64,000 nt of DNA, taken from positions 12,853,640 to 12,917,639 of the forward strand of contig CM072152.1 of the NCBI GenBank assembly GCA_036850595.1, given 5' to 3'. The translations under genes were made by a program, and so were the position numbers. Origin of the DNA: Rhyacichthys aspro (taxonomy: Eukaryota > Chordata > Actinopteri > Gobiiformes > Rhyacichthyidae). The notes beneath the pieces were generated by a model, which saw nothing but the letters and a program-made list of their open reading frames with translations, did no database searches and was not told the DNA's origin. This document shows positions 12,601-24,828 of this stretch, one piece after another. How positions within the stretch are numbered: the first letter of the stretch is position 1; every line of letters begins with the position of its first letter.

Positions 12601-15600
12601 TCTGTTTCTTACTGAACAGATTTGGTCTTTACTTTCAATGTCAGAGAAGGCTTTTAATTTAATGTGTTAACAGGGTGTATGCCTTGACCTAACATTAATC
12701 ACACAATATCTACAATTTTGAAAACTGAAGCATTATTACTACAGGGAAAGTCTATTATGCTGTTTATTATTCAGCTCTTTTGGCTTTGCTTCTTAGTACG
12801 TCTCAAACAAAACAGAGTAGGTCCTTCAAATATATTCCTCCATAAAAGTTAATTTGCCGTGAAATAAGACACCCCATTATCACATTAAAGTCCCACATGT
12901 TTTTATTAATTAAAACATGAAACTGTTCGGCCGCTCAGGTGGAGGGGTGAGCTCTCTTTTCAAACCAGTGTTGCCAGGCGGGTGAGTGAAGAAAAAAGAA
13001 ATGCAAATCCGTTTAGAAATGATTAATATTCAATGATCATTCAAGGATCATTCTTACAGTGTGCGCTCTTATGAGTTATATTAAGTTCTCCAGGCGTAGT
13101 TATTGTAGTTAATGTAGCATAAATGAACCAGTGCTGGTGCTGCTGCCATGTGTCCTTATTAGTATCAGTGCAGATAAAAAGCTGTTATTAAGTACAATGA
13201 GCAGAATATATCTGCAAACCTATTCAAAAATAAATATATAAGTCAAGTGTTTTAAAGTCTATCCCTGAAGGGAAACAGGACTCAGACTCCCCATTGTGTT
13301 CAAAGCAGAGACCTACCAGCATGTGGGTCATCACCCAAGCACACAAGGTACACTTGGTAAATTTCATTTCCACACAGCTCTATCATGGCAATGGAATGAC
13401 TTTTTATCATAAAGCCAGTGAAATCATTTCAATCAGTTTGCAGTCTCATTTAGAAGCAAACCAGTGTACAATACATCTATCTCTATTAAACATATTTACT
13501 TGTAATTCGCAGGTATTAAGTGCACTCACACAGAGGCTTCCTGCTCCTTAAAGAAGAGCAGAAAAAGGGCCCGTCCATCTGAGCCGGTGTCTCATAAGCA
13601 CACACTCTAAGACAAGGGGCCAGGAACTAATTAGATGGGCAGAGGATTCGCTGAGACAAACTGGGCTTGGTAGGCTTCTGTAATTGGGCAGAGGGTTGAG
13701 GATAGAGTAGTTATTGATTTTTGTTTGATTTTCTCCTTACTCCCCCTGCAGGTCAAGACCCAAGGGGTCTGGGAGCACACTTGAGACAGTGAGAGTAACG
13801 CGATCAGTCTTAGGTCATTATTTCTCCAACATTATCCTCAGCAAAGCCTTGATGAAATTTCTGGAGATTTTTTCATTGTCATGCATGAAAAAATAAAATG
13901 TGAAGAGATGAAATAGCTATAATCCATGGAAATGATTTGATTTTCTCAAACAGTGATATTTGAAAGAACAAAAACTCTCAGACTCCAAAGCAAAGGTATA
14001 GCTGATGACAAAGCAGTTTGGAAACTGAGCTAACAGGTTACAAACATTTTATCACTTTGCTAACTTGCATGCCAGAATTTTAAAAGACACTGCAATTACC
14101 TTTTTAGGACTGAAACATTTTGACAACAGATCTGTACAAACACAAGAATAAAACTGAATGAATAAGTGTAAAAGCTAAAGCTTGCTACCAATGTTAGACA
14201 GAGCACATCCCTTTAATTACCTCTCACACACTGTGTATTTAAAGTCTCTGCAGGAAACGGCTGAAAAAGAAAGGGTCTATATGAGGAAGAGGATGCACTT
14301 CCTCTTTCCAGGTTCTCGCCTGAGGAACAACATCTGCACACAGTCCCTTGTGCAAATACATAAGATGTGTACTTGGATAAATAAATCAAACTGTACAGGT
14401 TATTTTTAGAGCTTTAAAATGGGATGTGTATAACAGCTACACACTTTGGTTTCTGATTTGACATGACAGTGTCAGACTATAAACCATAAGTGGTGACTAT
14501 TTCTGAGAAAGGGACAGACTTGTTATGACATTTAATGACCCTTGCATATAGCATTGTGCAATTAGTAATGGATTAATTCCTTGAAAACTGAAGAGATTTA
14601 TCATTTCTAAATAAGGTTAGATATTTTCAAAGGTTTATGAAACGCATGACATTTCCCACTTATGATGGCAGAAGTTCAGCAGGACTTCAAATCCCAGAGG
14701 GCACTGCTTCTACTACTAAGAGGCTTCTTTGATAAATCAGACATAGTAAAAAAGATGGTGATAGTGAAGACCGGCTGCCTATGGGGAGACCGATGAGAAA
14801 ACATGTTTTTTCCCTGTGAAAGAGAGCCAGCGGGGGGGCATCCCTGGCAGCTCAGACAGAGAGGACGCCTGGCACCCGGGAGACCTGGGTTTGAGTTTTG
14901 GGTGCATCATTTGCCCAGTGTCATTCCCTACTCTCTATCACCCCATTTCCTGTTCAGCCACTGCTCCACTATCACTAAAGGCCAAAAAAACTCATAAAAA
15001 TCTTTAAAAAAAGAAAGGGAGCCAGCAAATGATGTTTCTCCATTGTTAGCAGTGAAGTTGATGCAAACAAACACTGCTCACAGTCCCCTCAGTAAAGACT
15101 GCTGTCCACATTGAAAGGGCAGCTGTGGCGTAAGTCATTGTACTACTTCCTAATAATCTGCAAATAACCATGGTTTCTTGAGATGTAATGAGTATGGATA
15201 AAAAACAAATGCTAAAACAGAAAATCTGTCACAAAAGGACAAATACAAAGCAAACTATCAATTTTCAATCAAATGAAAAACAACTGTATTCTCTTCTTAT
15301 TGTATAAAACTGTATCTAAAATTCAAGATAATTGCAGAAAGATGTTTTGACAAATCTACAGAATAAAAACTATTAATACAAGTAATAAATGTATTGTAAA
15401 ACTTGTGTTGGTGTGTGGGAGGTACTATTTTCTGTTACCCTCAGGGTCATTTAGGAAACATGAAGCATTTTCAAGTTTTGATTGCTGTCACGGTTCACTG
15501 AATATAATCTTGACAGTTGTAGTGGATATATCTAGCCAAACTTTTGCAGCAAAATCTATTTGGAAAACTGCACAGAAATCCCTTTCACAGCAATCGTATG

Positions 15601-18600
15601 CTGCTGTTAATTGTTGCCAAGACGGTACTGGCTGCAGTAGGGGGAAGTATTTTGAGTTCACTTGATAGTTGGTTACTGCAGGCATGGAGACTATTACAGA
15701 TGAGAAATTGTGTTTCTCATTTTACCACCAAATAGCCAAATTCAATTTGAATTTAAGTTTAAGGTAATGCCAAATTTCCATGAGGGAAGTGAAATAATAA
15801 AAGTTTGCTGCAGAAGTGTCAGCTCTCTTTTCGTGCTCTGCCACTAAACTGATAAGAGAACAACACAAAACGTGTAATTCAACTGACAATGCCATTTGAC
15901 CATTTCCTCTGGCTTCTGTTAATGACAGTAATCTGGAAGATTACAGAGTTTAGCACTTCATCTGAGCCATGTACTTTTCCTTAGATATTGTCCCTCTTAT
16001 TCTTCTGCACAAGACCACTAAAACCCTCACATATATTGAATTTCTCTTCTTTTGTGCTTTGCTTTGTTCCTTTTGAATTTTAAAACGGTCAAACCAGTGT
16101 TCCTCAGTCTAATCCCCTCTCTTTAAAAGGACAGATACTGGCAGAGCCCTTTAGGTTTATTTCTAAAGCCTGTAGGGAAAAAACTGTTCAAAAGGGCTGA
16201 GGGCATAATGAGTGACAGTAGTACCTTTCAGTACGAACAATTCAATGTCACTCAAGCACCAAGTCTTTACACAGACTTACTCAGGCCTGACAAATGAAGG
16301 ACTGTTTGAAAGTCACTGAGCTGAATAAAATAGTTAAGTCTTAAGCCTCTTTTTTTATCTTTCCTATTTCATTTCGCTCACTCGCAGAGGTTCAAAACCC
16401 CTGCACTTTGGTTAGGTTTCCACCTCTTGTCTCACTCATACTTGAATGGTTCAAAATTGCCTTGTGGATTATTTTTCAGAAACTCCCTCAAGAGGACACC
16501 AGAACAAATTCCTTTAATTTACATGCCTATCTCAACAGAGACACAACCAAACTGTTGGAATATCTGAGCTGACAGGAGAAAGTGTTTGTGTGCAGCTATC
16601 ACATACATAAGTGACCACATTGAAATTGATGGATGCAATGCCAGACCTGAAAAGGTGCAATCTTAACAATTCTCCACAGACTACTGGATTTAGTTTGGTA
16701 AATCATCCAAAGACATATACTGTATGTCAGTAGTAAAACCTCACAATATGGAGATTTTAAATTACTTTCACAGTTGTCTGAAGTATAGAGTAAATAGATG
16801 CACTGAATTCTCCATATATACATATCCATATATTCTGTACCATTATGGAGTATTTGTTAATACCTTTTTGTTCTTGTAAAACAGTCTTATTGTGATTTCA
16901 AGACTAAAAATTGTGGTAAATGGTTAGGTTGGTATCACTTTGGGTGCCAGGTTTGTTTAGGGTAAAAACAAATGTAACCTGTCTCATTTAAATTCTGTTT
17001 TTAAGAATTGTATTGTGTTTCCTGTGAGTACACAAGCAAATGTAACTAGGCCATGCATGTACCTGGCATGACAAAAGTCAGGTAACACTGCAAAATATAT
17101 TAAATATGAGTAACATACTCACACATGAAAATATTTAAGCCTTAGTAGTATAAGGAATGAGCTTTCCCCTAAAGAGACATTTCCAGTGTTCAAACTCTAG
17201 TGGCTCAAGAGGCTGGACGGTGTTAGCTACTCTTTTATCCATATTAGCAGAACTATGTTAGCATTCTTTGAGATAAATTCATAGTTGCAAACAATAAGCT
17301 ACAAGACAAACAAGGGAGTGATTAAACAATACAATAGCAATAACACAGTGAAAAGCTTTTTGACATGTTCATAATCTTTTTATCCAGAGTGACTAAAGAA
17401 ATAGCCAGTGGCACATAACTATGTCCTAGGTCTAAAAATACTTTCCCTTCTTCATAACTAATCACACACCACCATCTGATCCTGATTCTGAGCGACAGTC
17501 AAAAAAATGATGTTTGAGAAATGAAAAAAAATCATGAGGAAAAAAAAATCAGATCAGTCATATGGAGATGTGACATTTAACACCAACAGTAGAATCCCAG
17601 CTGTGACAGCATGAAAGTCATGTTTCAACTTTTGATGGGCAAACTCCCCACAAGGGAGCCATCCATTTTAGAGGAATGTAATGAGCTGTTTTAAAATAGT
17701 CACAGATTGGAAATATTAAATTGGAAATATGTCATCATTTTTATAGACTTATGGCAGGTGTAAAAGTGGTTTGTTTTTATTTATTTTGAACTGTGACATG
17801 TTTATCTCCCCTTTAAATACTTACATCAATCACCTTCTAATTCAAAACAATGTTTATGAAAGATTTAAAGATATAATGGCATTCAGCCGGAAACTGGGAT
17901 GCTTAACATTTTAGTTCACAATTGTGCATTCAAGCATCAATGTTTAAATTTGAGTTATGCTTCTGTAATTTCATGTACAGAGTGGCTGATTAAGAGATTG
18001 TCATGGCAGACAGATTGTTTGATATTAATAAGAAAGACGTGCACATGAAGTTGATAGTTAGCTAATAAAAAAAAACACAACCATATGGTTCTGGTTCTCA
18101 TTATATCAGTCTCAATGCTCCTAAATTGACAACATGATGAGCTAAAACTGACAAAAGAACTTAGCAAGTTATTCACATAAAGAAACATTTCTGGAAGAAA
18201 TGCGGAGGAGAAATACTGCACACAATTGAGCCAATGCCTAACCTCAACAGTTTTAATGACTTTGTTCAGCACGTAGCCTAAATGACTTTTTCTGACCTTT
18301 CTAATTGCACATTGCAGAAAGCAAAAAGTTTGCAGCCCTGCGGACTTGCATCTGTGCTCTGCTGTCCATCCCCATGGGTCATTAACAATACAAATAAGAA
18401 TGGCAAAAAAGGTGCTTGGTGAAGACATTATGATCACTTAGACTTGTGCCTGTTGCTAAAAAAAATGCCTCTTTAGATGAGCAAACTGAATCTTGCTTTG
18501 TATTCAGCCCAAACCCACTGTTCTGGCAAAAAAATGTGCCCTGAAGCAAACAAATGTCCCATTGTCTGTCTGTCTCAAACCCTTAGATCTACGTGAATGT

Positions 18601-19609
18601 CAGCAATATTATTTTCCAAGCCCAGCCTCCAATCCTGTCTGAAGGTCTGGCCACTGTGCTTGAGTTAAATCTCAAGATGCCACAACCTATGCAAAGCAGC
18701 CCACTATTAAAAAACAAGCCACAGAAGACAACACTGGGCCAATCGATGATCTGACAAGGCAAATATCAGACCAGGCCATGGGGCAGCAATTCAAAGTTTC
18801 TGAAAGACAAAAATCATTCTGCCTTGACAAGCCAAGCATGCTAAATGCTGATGGGCTGATTTGAAAAGGTCTCACCACTTGGGATATTCAATGTGTCAGA
18901 CACAAACAGCATGTTTAAAAGACCACATTTATAACAGTGGCTTTGGAAATACTGTTACCAGCACAGCACCAAAATGACTTTAGAACTCGTCATCAGGAGT
19001 TTTGAGAAAAAGTCTTCAATTGCTTTAAAAATTGTTCTATTTGAAAGTGTGTTCTCATCTCAGTGGTGTAAAGCTCTGGGAGAAGAGTAGATTTTTTATT
19101 ATAAATGAAGGACTACAAACTGAAATCTTCTACAAAACTGACTCAAGTTTTTGTTTTCTTTTGAATACTGAAGGTGGCTATCACAAGAGATCCTAACATC
19201 CCTAATGCACCGACATCTGAAAAGTTGCAGCTGTGTGAAAGCTTTCTTACAGTATCAAAATACCAAAGAGCACCATTGGGTTTTATGTATGCTCAGCAAA
19301 TGTATAGAGGAAACAGCTGTGAGATGCACAATCAATGATGTTCTTTTTGTATTGTTTTCATGTGTAAACAGACAAAACCCCAAGTGGCTTGAAGCAGGAA
19401 CACCACATCCATTCTTTTGCTGCCTTTCTGTATAATTAAATCACCAAATCAGATACAATCAGTCACTGTCCTATGAATTCTTTGATTGTTATAAGCAAAG
19501 ATTACTACTTTTTGTTGCGCATTATGGGCGAGATAGGTTTATACACACCAAGATGTAGACTTTAGTGATACTCTTTGCAGAGACATGCCTAGAAACTTCA
19601 CAACATAAA

Positions 19610-19660
<51 letters not shown>

Positions 19661-22600
19661 AAACCACATCTACAAAACATAGAAATCATATCTACTTGAT
19701 TCATCAAAAAAAACCTAGAACAAAGATTTAACTGAAGCAGTCTGATGCCCAGTTTGCTGAGAGCTGACCTCTCCGACAGGGTAAGTGCCACAGGAGAGGC
19801 GCCAGGATTTAACAGAGTTCAAGCAGATGGTAGAGGCTGCCAGACAGGACACACACAAACACACTCCTCCAGCAGAAGCACAGCATTGAGACTACCTGTG
19901 GTGCTGCCACCTGTTTTAGCACACTGCATAATTAAACTAAATCCACTACGCTCTCCCCGTTTATCACACTGACTCTCTTTCCTAGTATCCCCTGAGCAGT
20001 AGGCTACTCACAGAGATCATTCACCATCAAGTGCTGAAAAGAGCTTGGATTGTTCTATGTGGTCTGAATCCTTTGTCTTTACCTTTGATTCACATATCCA
20101 TTTCTTTCCCATCCATCACTTCTTGCTCAAATACCAAACACAGATCTAATCCAACTGCACAATTTTAAAACAAATATATATATATAAATATTGAGTACAT
20201 CTGGGGTAGTTTTACACATGAGGATAATGAGGAAACTATGGATGTTTTGTGGATTCACTGTGACAGGTTTGTCTTTATGTTTGATTCACATTTCCATTTT
20301 TTCCAATCCATAAATCGTATTCCTGTTCAAATACCAAACACACTCTCAAAATAGGACACAGAGGAGTGTAAAGATTTAATGTGCTAAACTTTCTCCCTTT
20401 TCTCTAACAGTCATGCGGTTCTCTTTCAGATGGAAAGGAAACAGGATGACTCATATACATGTGATGATAGCAGGATCACATATCAAAAATGTATTTTATA
20501 CATCACCTAAGTGTTAGCAGTGATTCATGCTCTCACACTTATGATCATTGCAATTTATTTTATTCTAAAATAAGCATGTGTGCTTTACCTTAATGTAGCG
20601 TGCTAGTTGTGGGTACACTCTTTTCACTCCCAAGATTATGGAGAAAAATGTCCGATGAGGAAAGGATGCAGTGACCACATGTGTGACTTCAGGAAAAGAA
20701 TATACATTAAAGCCAGATGTTTTGTATTGCTTTATAAGATCCTCGGGGGCCTTGTTTTCTCCTTCGCTGACAATACTGCCGACAGCACTGCGACACTGGG
20801 GTCCTGGCACCTGGAAACAAAAATTAACAACTGAAGAATTGTAAAACAGATAATTAGATTACATAGAATAGTTTGTTGCCACAGGTCCGCTGCCTGGGTG
20901 TGCCAATTTCAGCCATCCATTTTACAGTTTTAACAGAGAAAATAAATAAAAGTACTGGGGCTGAGTGAGTAAAGCAAATATCAGTGGTTGAAAAATACAG
21001 AAAATTTAGTGTCAGGTCATATCCCAATAAGAGCAATAGTACTAAACTAGTGAGACCACAAGGTGCATTTACATTGGTTCATGTATGTATTCTGCTATTT
21101 TTTTCCAAATTTTTATTTTTTTATTTTTTTTTTACAGTTGCCCTGATTGACTTCTGTAAAAGTTTTTCTAAATAATTTATTTCTTAAGTGAGTCATGATA
21201 GCCTGTGTTTTTGAAATACATATATATATATATATATATAAAAAATGATTTAGGCAAAGAAAGCTATGTTCTGTTATGTCAGCCATGCAGGTGCTGAGTT
21301 AAAGAAATCTGCTCATTAATTGGCTCTCTAATTGGACCATTTGGCAGTGCAGACATTATTACTCCTTCCTCCATTCTGAACACCCCAATGCCCATTAAAA
21401 GGAGGGAAAAGGAAGTTATAAATGAATACATTTGGGACATCCCGGACCTTCTCCCTACCGTGCTGAGCTGAGCACAAGAGTATAGTGTCATGTAATAAAT
21501 GAGACAGAACAGTCCAATTTGTACTTTAAACCATCAATGCTGTGCTTTGAAAATGGCCAGTGCTCCTGAATAAGAATTATTTTATTTAACTTTCGTTCTA
21601 ATAAAAGGCAAATGATGGGTAAAGTTGTTTTAACAATGAGCTGCAGAAATGTTTTCAAAGAAATGTGCCTTCCAGAGGCAATTCATCTGCACACTTTCGA
21701 ACAAATATTCATGAGTGTTATTAAAAATTGTGTTTTGGAGAACAAATAATAATTATTGCTTAAATTACTCTTCTTATTGGTTAATTTACATTTGGAATAG
21801 TTTTGAACACAAGAATATTTTTGACACTTGGGTGTTTTGGACATTCACAGAAGGAAGTCTTAGTGCAGAACAGATTTAATAATCATCACAGAGTCCATGC
21901 AGGGAGTGCAGAACAAAGCATCAGCGCCAAAAGCACAGCCCTCTGTCTACAATCTTTGTTATTCTCTGCACTCTTCATGGCACCCGTCTTTTGATGTTCC
22001 TCAATACACCAGCAGCTCATCAAAAGAAAAACTGCCCAAATTTGAGTCATGGAATTGAGTCCCTGTGTGTCTGTTGTGAATGAGTGAAAAAGTGGGAAAC
22101 AAACAAAAACTGGATGACATTCACATTTTTAGTTAAATGTTGAACCATGCTGCCACAGTGCTATACTGTATCGTGTGTCTCTAATTTTATTTTTAGGCTA
22201 CCAGTGTTCAGACAATGAGTAGGCTAATTAGTTTCTGCAGTTGTCTACAGCCAGTTAGCTTACCACTCTCAGGTTTCAAGAACTGTGCTATTTACAGTTG
22301 CTATGGTTACAAGTGATATTCAACAGAAGGTGGTAAATGAGCTTAGGAAATGTTTCATGCATTTTAAACTTATTTACAGTAATTAATAATTGGTAGATTT
22401 AGCAAACTGAATCTGGTACTAGTCAGTAAAGCTGGAAAGCGTACTTTATTAACTAAACTTGACTGACCAGCTACACCTCAGTCAAATTACATTATTATTC
22501 CATGCATATAATATATTTTGATAGGTGAAAAAATAAATAAATAGCTTTCTAAAGATGGAGATGAGAATTTGTTAGTATGTCTCATGGAATAAAAACCCTG

Positions 22601-24265
22601 ATTGCTTGCATGGGGACTAGAACAGGTGATTGGACAGAAAGACAAACACAATCCACCCTCCTTCTGAGGTTCATCTAAGTTGGACGCAGTGTGAGAAGAA
22701 GAGAAAAGCTTCAGGGAGGAGGTGAAGTGGGCCCAATGGGTCAGAGAAACCCCTCGCTTTGAAACTGTGAGGAGGCATTTGTAGGAGTGAGTGGGGCCCC
22801 CGGAGTGTATTTTTGCTGTTTGAAAAAACAAGAGAGATAGAGAGTGCTGCTCCTGCCCAGTATCCATGGCAACCAACCCAGGACCAAGTTAAGTCCTTGT
22901 TGATGTCTTTTGTTTCAGCAGAGGAAGTGATTAAATGATGAAAAAAATGTAAAGAAAATAACAAATGAACCGGTGATGAGGCTATAGCCAGAGCCAGGTG
23001 ACACTTATTTTCATTTTTCTCAGCTGCATTTCACAAAAATGCTTCTCACCACAAATATCAATAGACAGTGTCTGAATGTTTATACAGTGAATAGCAGCAC
23101 TCCTGTCAGACAGCACTCTCTGGGGCTCCTGATGCAGGCACTCAATGGCATCCTAAGGCCTGGATGCTAATGAGCAGAGATCGTTACACCAATTACTTTA
23201 ACTTAGATCAGGACTTGGCTGTGACTGAGCACTGAGCTAGGGCCGATTACTGGCCTAATTGCAGACTTGGGGGGAAAAAAAAATCATAACAAAGAGGTTT
23301 TGATGTGGAGCTGGGAACACTCCAAAACTTAACTGTGATACATTCAATCAGGTTGTGGTGGATCAGGTTATTTCCAGCATTACTGGTGCTTTGAATATTA
23401 AAAGCTATGGTAAATAGCTCAACCAAAATTGAAGACCAAAACCAAGTTGCGGCAATACACACTGTACACCTTTGCTTAGTAAACTTAGGTTGTTAAACAA
23501 GCTGCATAGTCTAGAATAAGCATCAAACAAAACACAACATGTAGTTTGAGGAAAATACATGCCAATAAACATGGTAAGTAAATCTTTGGAATCAGCACAA
23601 CAAATATAAATCCAGATTGTATGCATTATTGTCCTTTTCACAAAGAGCTTACAGTAGCCTGTAATAATCCCCTACACAGAAATAAGATTAACAAGGCTAT
23701 TCAATTTTAGCATTCATATGTTCATCTATCCACACATTACAATAGTTATGATATTGTTATTTAGCCTACAATATGTTGTTAAACATAGGCTAACAGCATC
23801 CTTTAATAAACTACTGGGCTATTGGCGAAAACCTTATTTGAATAACATTTCATGAAAAGTAAATGTAGTGTTGTGATAAATCAGAAATGACATGTTCAAA
23901 CAATGTCATCATCGCCATCTAGCGGTCGACTGGCCGGAATAACATCACAACAATCGAAATAAAAGTAAATGTTGGATGATTTAGATCATTTATTGACATG
24001 TTTTTGTGTTTACCTTTTTAGGGTCGTCATAAAATACTCCAATACATGAAAGCTTTGGTCCAATACTGCGGGATTCCTTAAAAACCTGTCCGCAGTTTTT
24101 GTATGGTCCTTGTATAAATTTATAAACGATGGTGATCTTCTTTATAGGGGGAGAACCGGTTAGTACTTCGACATCTGAGAGGAGTCCCGAGTACACAAAG
24201 TAAGTAGCGACAGTGAAAATACTGAGAAGCAAGCTAATGGCACACAGAGTGAGCCAGTCTGGCAT
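6653..24265 (-). CDS. tex264: TEX264 homologue, ER-phagy receptor, 4 coding exons
   Basis: Coding exons on the minus strand: 24265-24014, 20810-20589, 10530-10365 and 6951-6653. Joined they give 939 nt, 312 aa, against 313 aa in human TEX264. All junctions have GT donors and AG acceptors and keep frame. Seen: an N-terminal hydrophobic segment (about residues 4-26) that would anchor the protein in the ER membrane; a GyrI-like domain (about 30-185) with family signatures such as SPPIKK, CRSAVGSI, SFPEVTHVVTASFP and PLARQGDFYVPE; then a Ser/Glu-rich disordered tail. Family knowledge: TEX264 recruits LC3/GABARAP through a LIR in the cytosolic tail during ER-phagy, and helps p97 repair topoisomerase-1 adducts. 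Here the human LIR position reads SKGL (266-269), while a WxxV motif, WGVV, sits at 305-308. The first ATG follows the divergent promoter shared with gpx1. Introns are very long (about 3.2, 10.1 and 3.4 kb). Identity is secure; the tail exon joins are slightly less so. Confidence 0.93.
6952..10364 (-). other. tex264: tex264 intron 3
   Basis: Noncoding DNA between the last two tex264 coding exons. It is AT-rich, with a T-rich low-complexity run near 7,410-7,435. I see no embedded gene or clear transposon. Confidence 0.6.
14832..15012 (+). mobile_element. tRNA-derived SINE with target-site duplication
   Basis: The element is flanked by a 14-bp direct repeat, 14818-14831 and 15013-15026, differing at one base, which is a target-site duplication. 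The 5' part resembles a tRNA-type pol III promoter, with an A-box-like TGGCAGCTCAGA near 14845 and a B-box-like GGTTTGAG at 14888-14895. The 3' part is C/T-rich, resembles tails of fish SINEs, and ends in A-rich sequence from about 14983. Orientation is plus, opposite to the host gene tex264. The family name cannot be assigned without a repeat library. The B box has T instead of the consensus C, so it is probably an old inactive copy. Confidence 0.8.
19611..19658. repeat. (CA)24 microsatellite
   Basis: Uninterrupted dinucleotide CA tract in tex264 intron 2. Such tracts are common in fish and usually length-polymorphic. Confidence 0.97.
20037..20342. repeat. diverged local direct duplication
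   Basis: Two copies of a roughly 105-115 bp segment, about 20037-20142 and 20228-20342, share blocks such as TTTGATTCACAT and TCAAATACCAAACACA in the same order. They lie in tex264 intron 2. The divergence implies an old event; no protein or terminal repeats are visible. Confidence 0.65.
20811..24013 (-). other. tex264: tex264 intron 1
   Basis: Intron of about 3.2 kb. It contains a short (TA)n tract (21219-21240) and a CTCF-like sequence (23913-23925). No gene is recognisable within it. Confidence 0.6.
21219..21240. repeat. (TA)11 microsatellite
   Basis: Uninterrupted alternating TA run in tex264 intron 1. Confidence 0.9.
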
Positions 24266-24828
24266 GATAAGTAGCTACCGTTTTTTGCTTTTGAACACTG
24301 TGTAGCCTACAGTTGTTCGGATTCATTTATCGCTAGATATATTCGGTTATTAATTTAAACATCTAACTTAATGTTTAAATCAGCTTCGGAGAAAATAAAA
24401 CGGCTACATGCATGAGGAGCACAACAGAACTTCCTGGAAAGTACCATTTTTTGCCGGGCAATAGGGGAGACTTAAAACGAAGAGACAAACTTTCCCACAT
24501 CTTGCTTTTTATGAGTTTAGGCCAAAGATTGAATATATTATATAAATATTATATTATTATTATTATTATTGAACATAGTGTAGAAAGATTGGAAACCATA
24601 TGTCCGAGAAATTTACAAGCAAACGCAATTTCCTTATTTTATTCAAAACTGATTATAGCACCTATCCAGTTTTGTTGGTGTAATCCTAATGATAAATAAT
24701 CCGAAAATGTTCTCCAAAGTGGGCAAGGTTTGTATTTATGACCCGCCCATGAAAAGGTGGAAGGCTGGGTTTACTGTTATCTGGATTGGTCTTTAAAGTC
24801 GTCGTCAAGCCAAACGCATGCTTTAGAC
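24266..24828. promoter_or_regulatory. divergent promoter region, tex264 / gpx1
   Basis: The translation starts of tex264 (minus) and gpx1 (plus) are 563 bp apart, head to head, so both promoters and 5' leaders must fit here unless upstream untranslated exons exist. No clear TATA box is placed for either gene. TTCCTGGAA at 24431-24439 fits the STAT-type TTCNNNGAA pattern. An AT-rich trinucleotide run (24553-24570) lies in the middle. Start sites cannot be set from sequence. Confidence 0.6.
24553..24570. repeat. (ATT)6 short tandem repeat
   Basis: Six perfect ATT units in the tex264/gpx1 divergent spacer. Confidence 0.9.

Larger units (their letters stand above)
10531..20588 (-). other. tex264: tex264 intron 2 (about 10 kb)
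   Basis: Very long intron holding a tRNA-derived SINE (14832-15012), a (CA)n microsatellite (19611-19658) and a diverged direct duplication near 20,040-20,340. A stretch at about 11,995-12,110 has the look of a dispersed repeat and carries a CTCF-like sequence at 12056-12068 that matches the consensus only partly. A 160-codon open frame at 17955-18437 on the minus strand has no protein-like features and is treated as chance. Confidence 0.6.

Noticed and set aside
14832..14900. possible tRNA gene
   Set aside because: Only pol III box-like sequences are present, with no cloverleaf; target duplications and the A-rich tail show it is a SINE.
17955..18437. 160-codon open frame on the minus strand in tex264 intron 2
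   Set aside because: Longest open frame lacking a family, but Ser/Cys-rich with no domain-like pattern and no support from neighbouring exons.
22487..22876. 129-codon open frame on the minus strand in tex264 intron 1
   Set aside because: No recognisable motif; the tex264 exons on either side join in phase without it.
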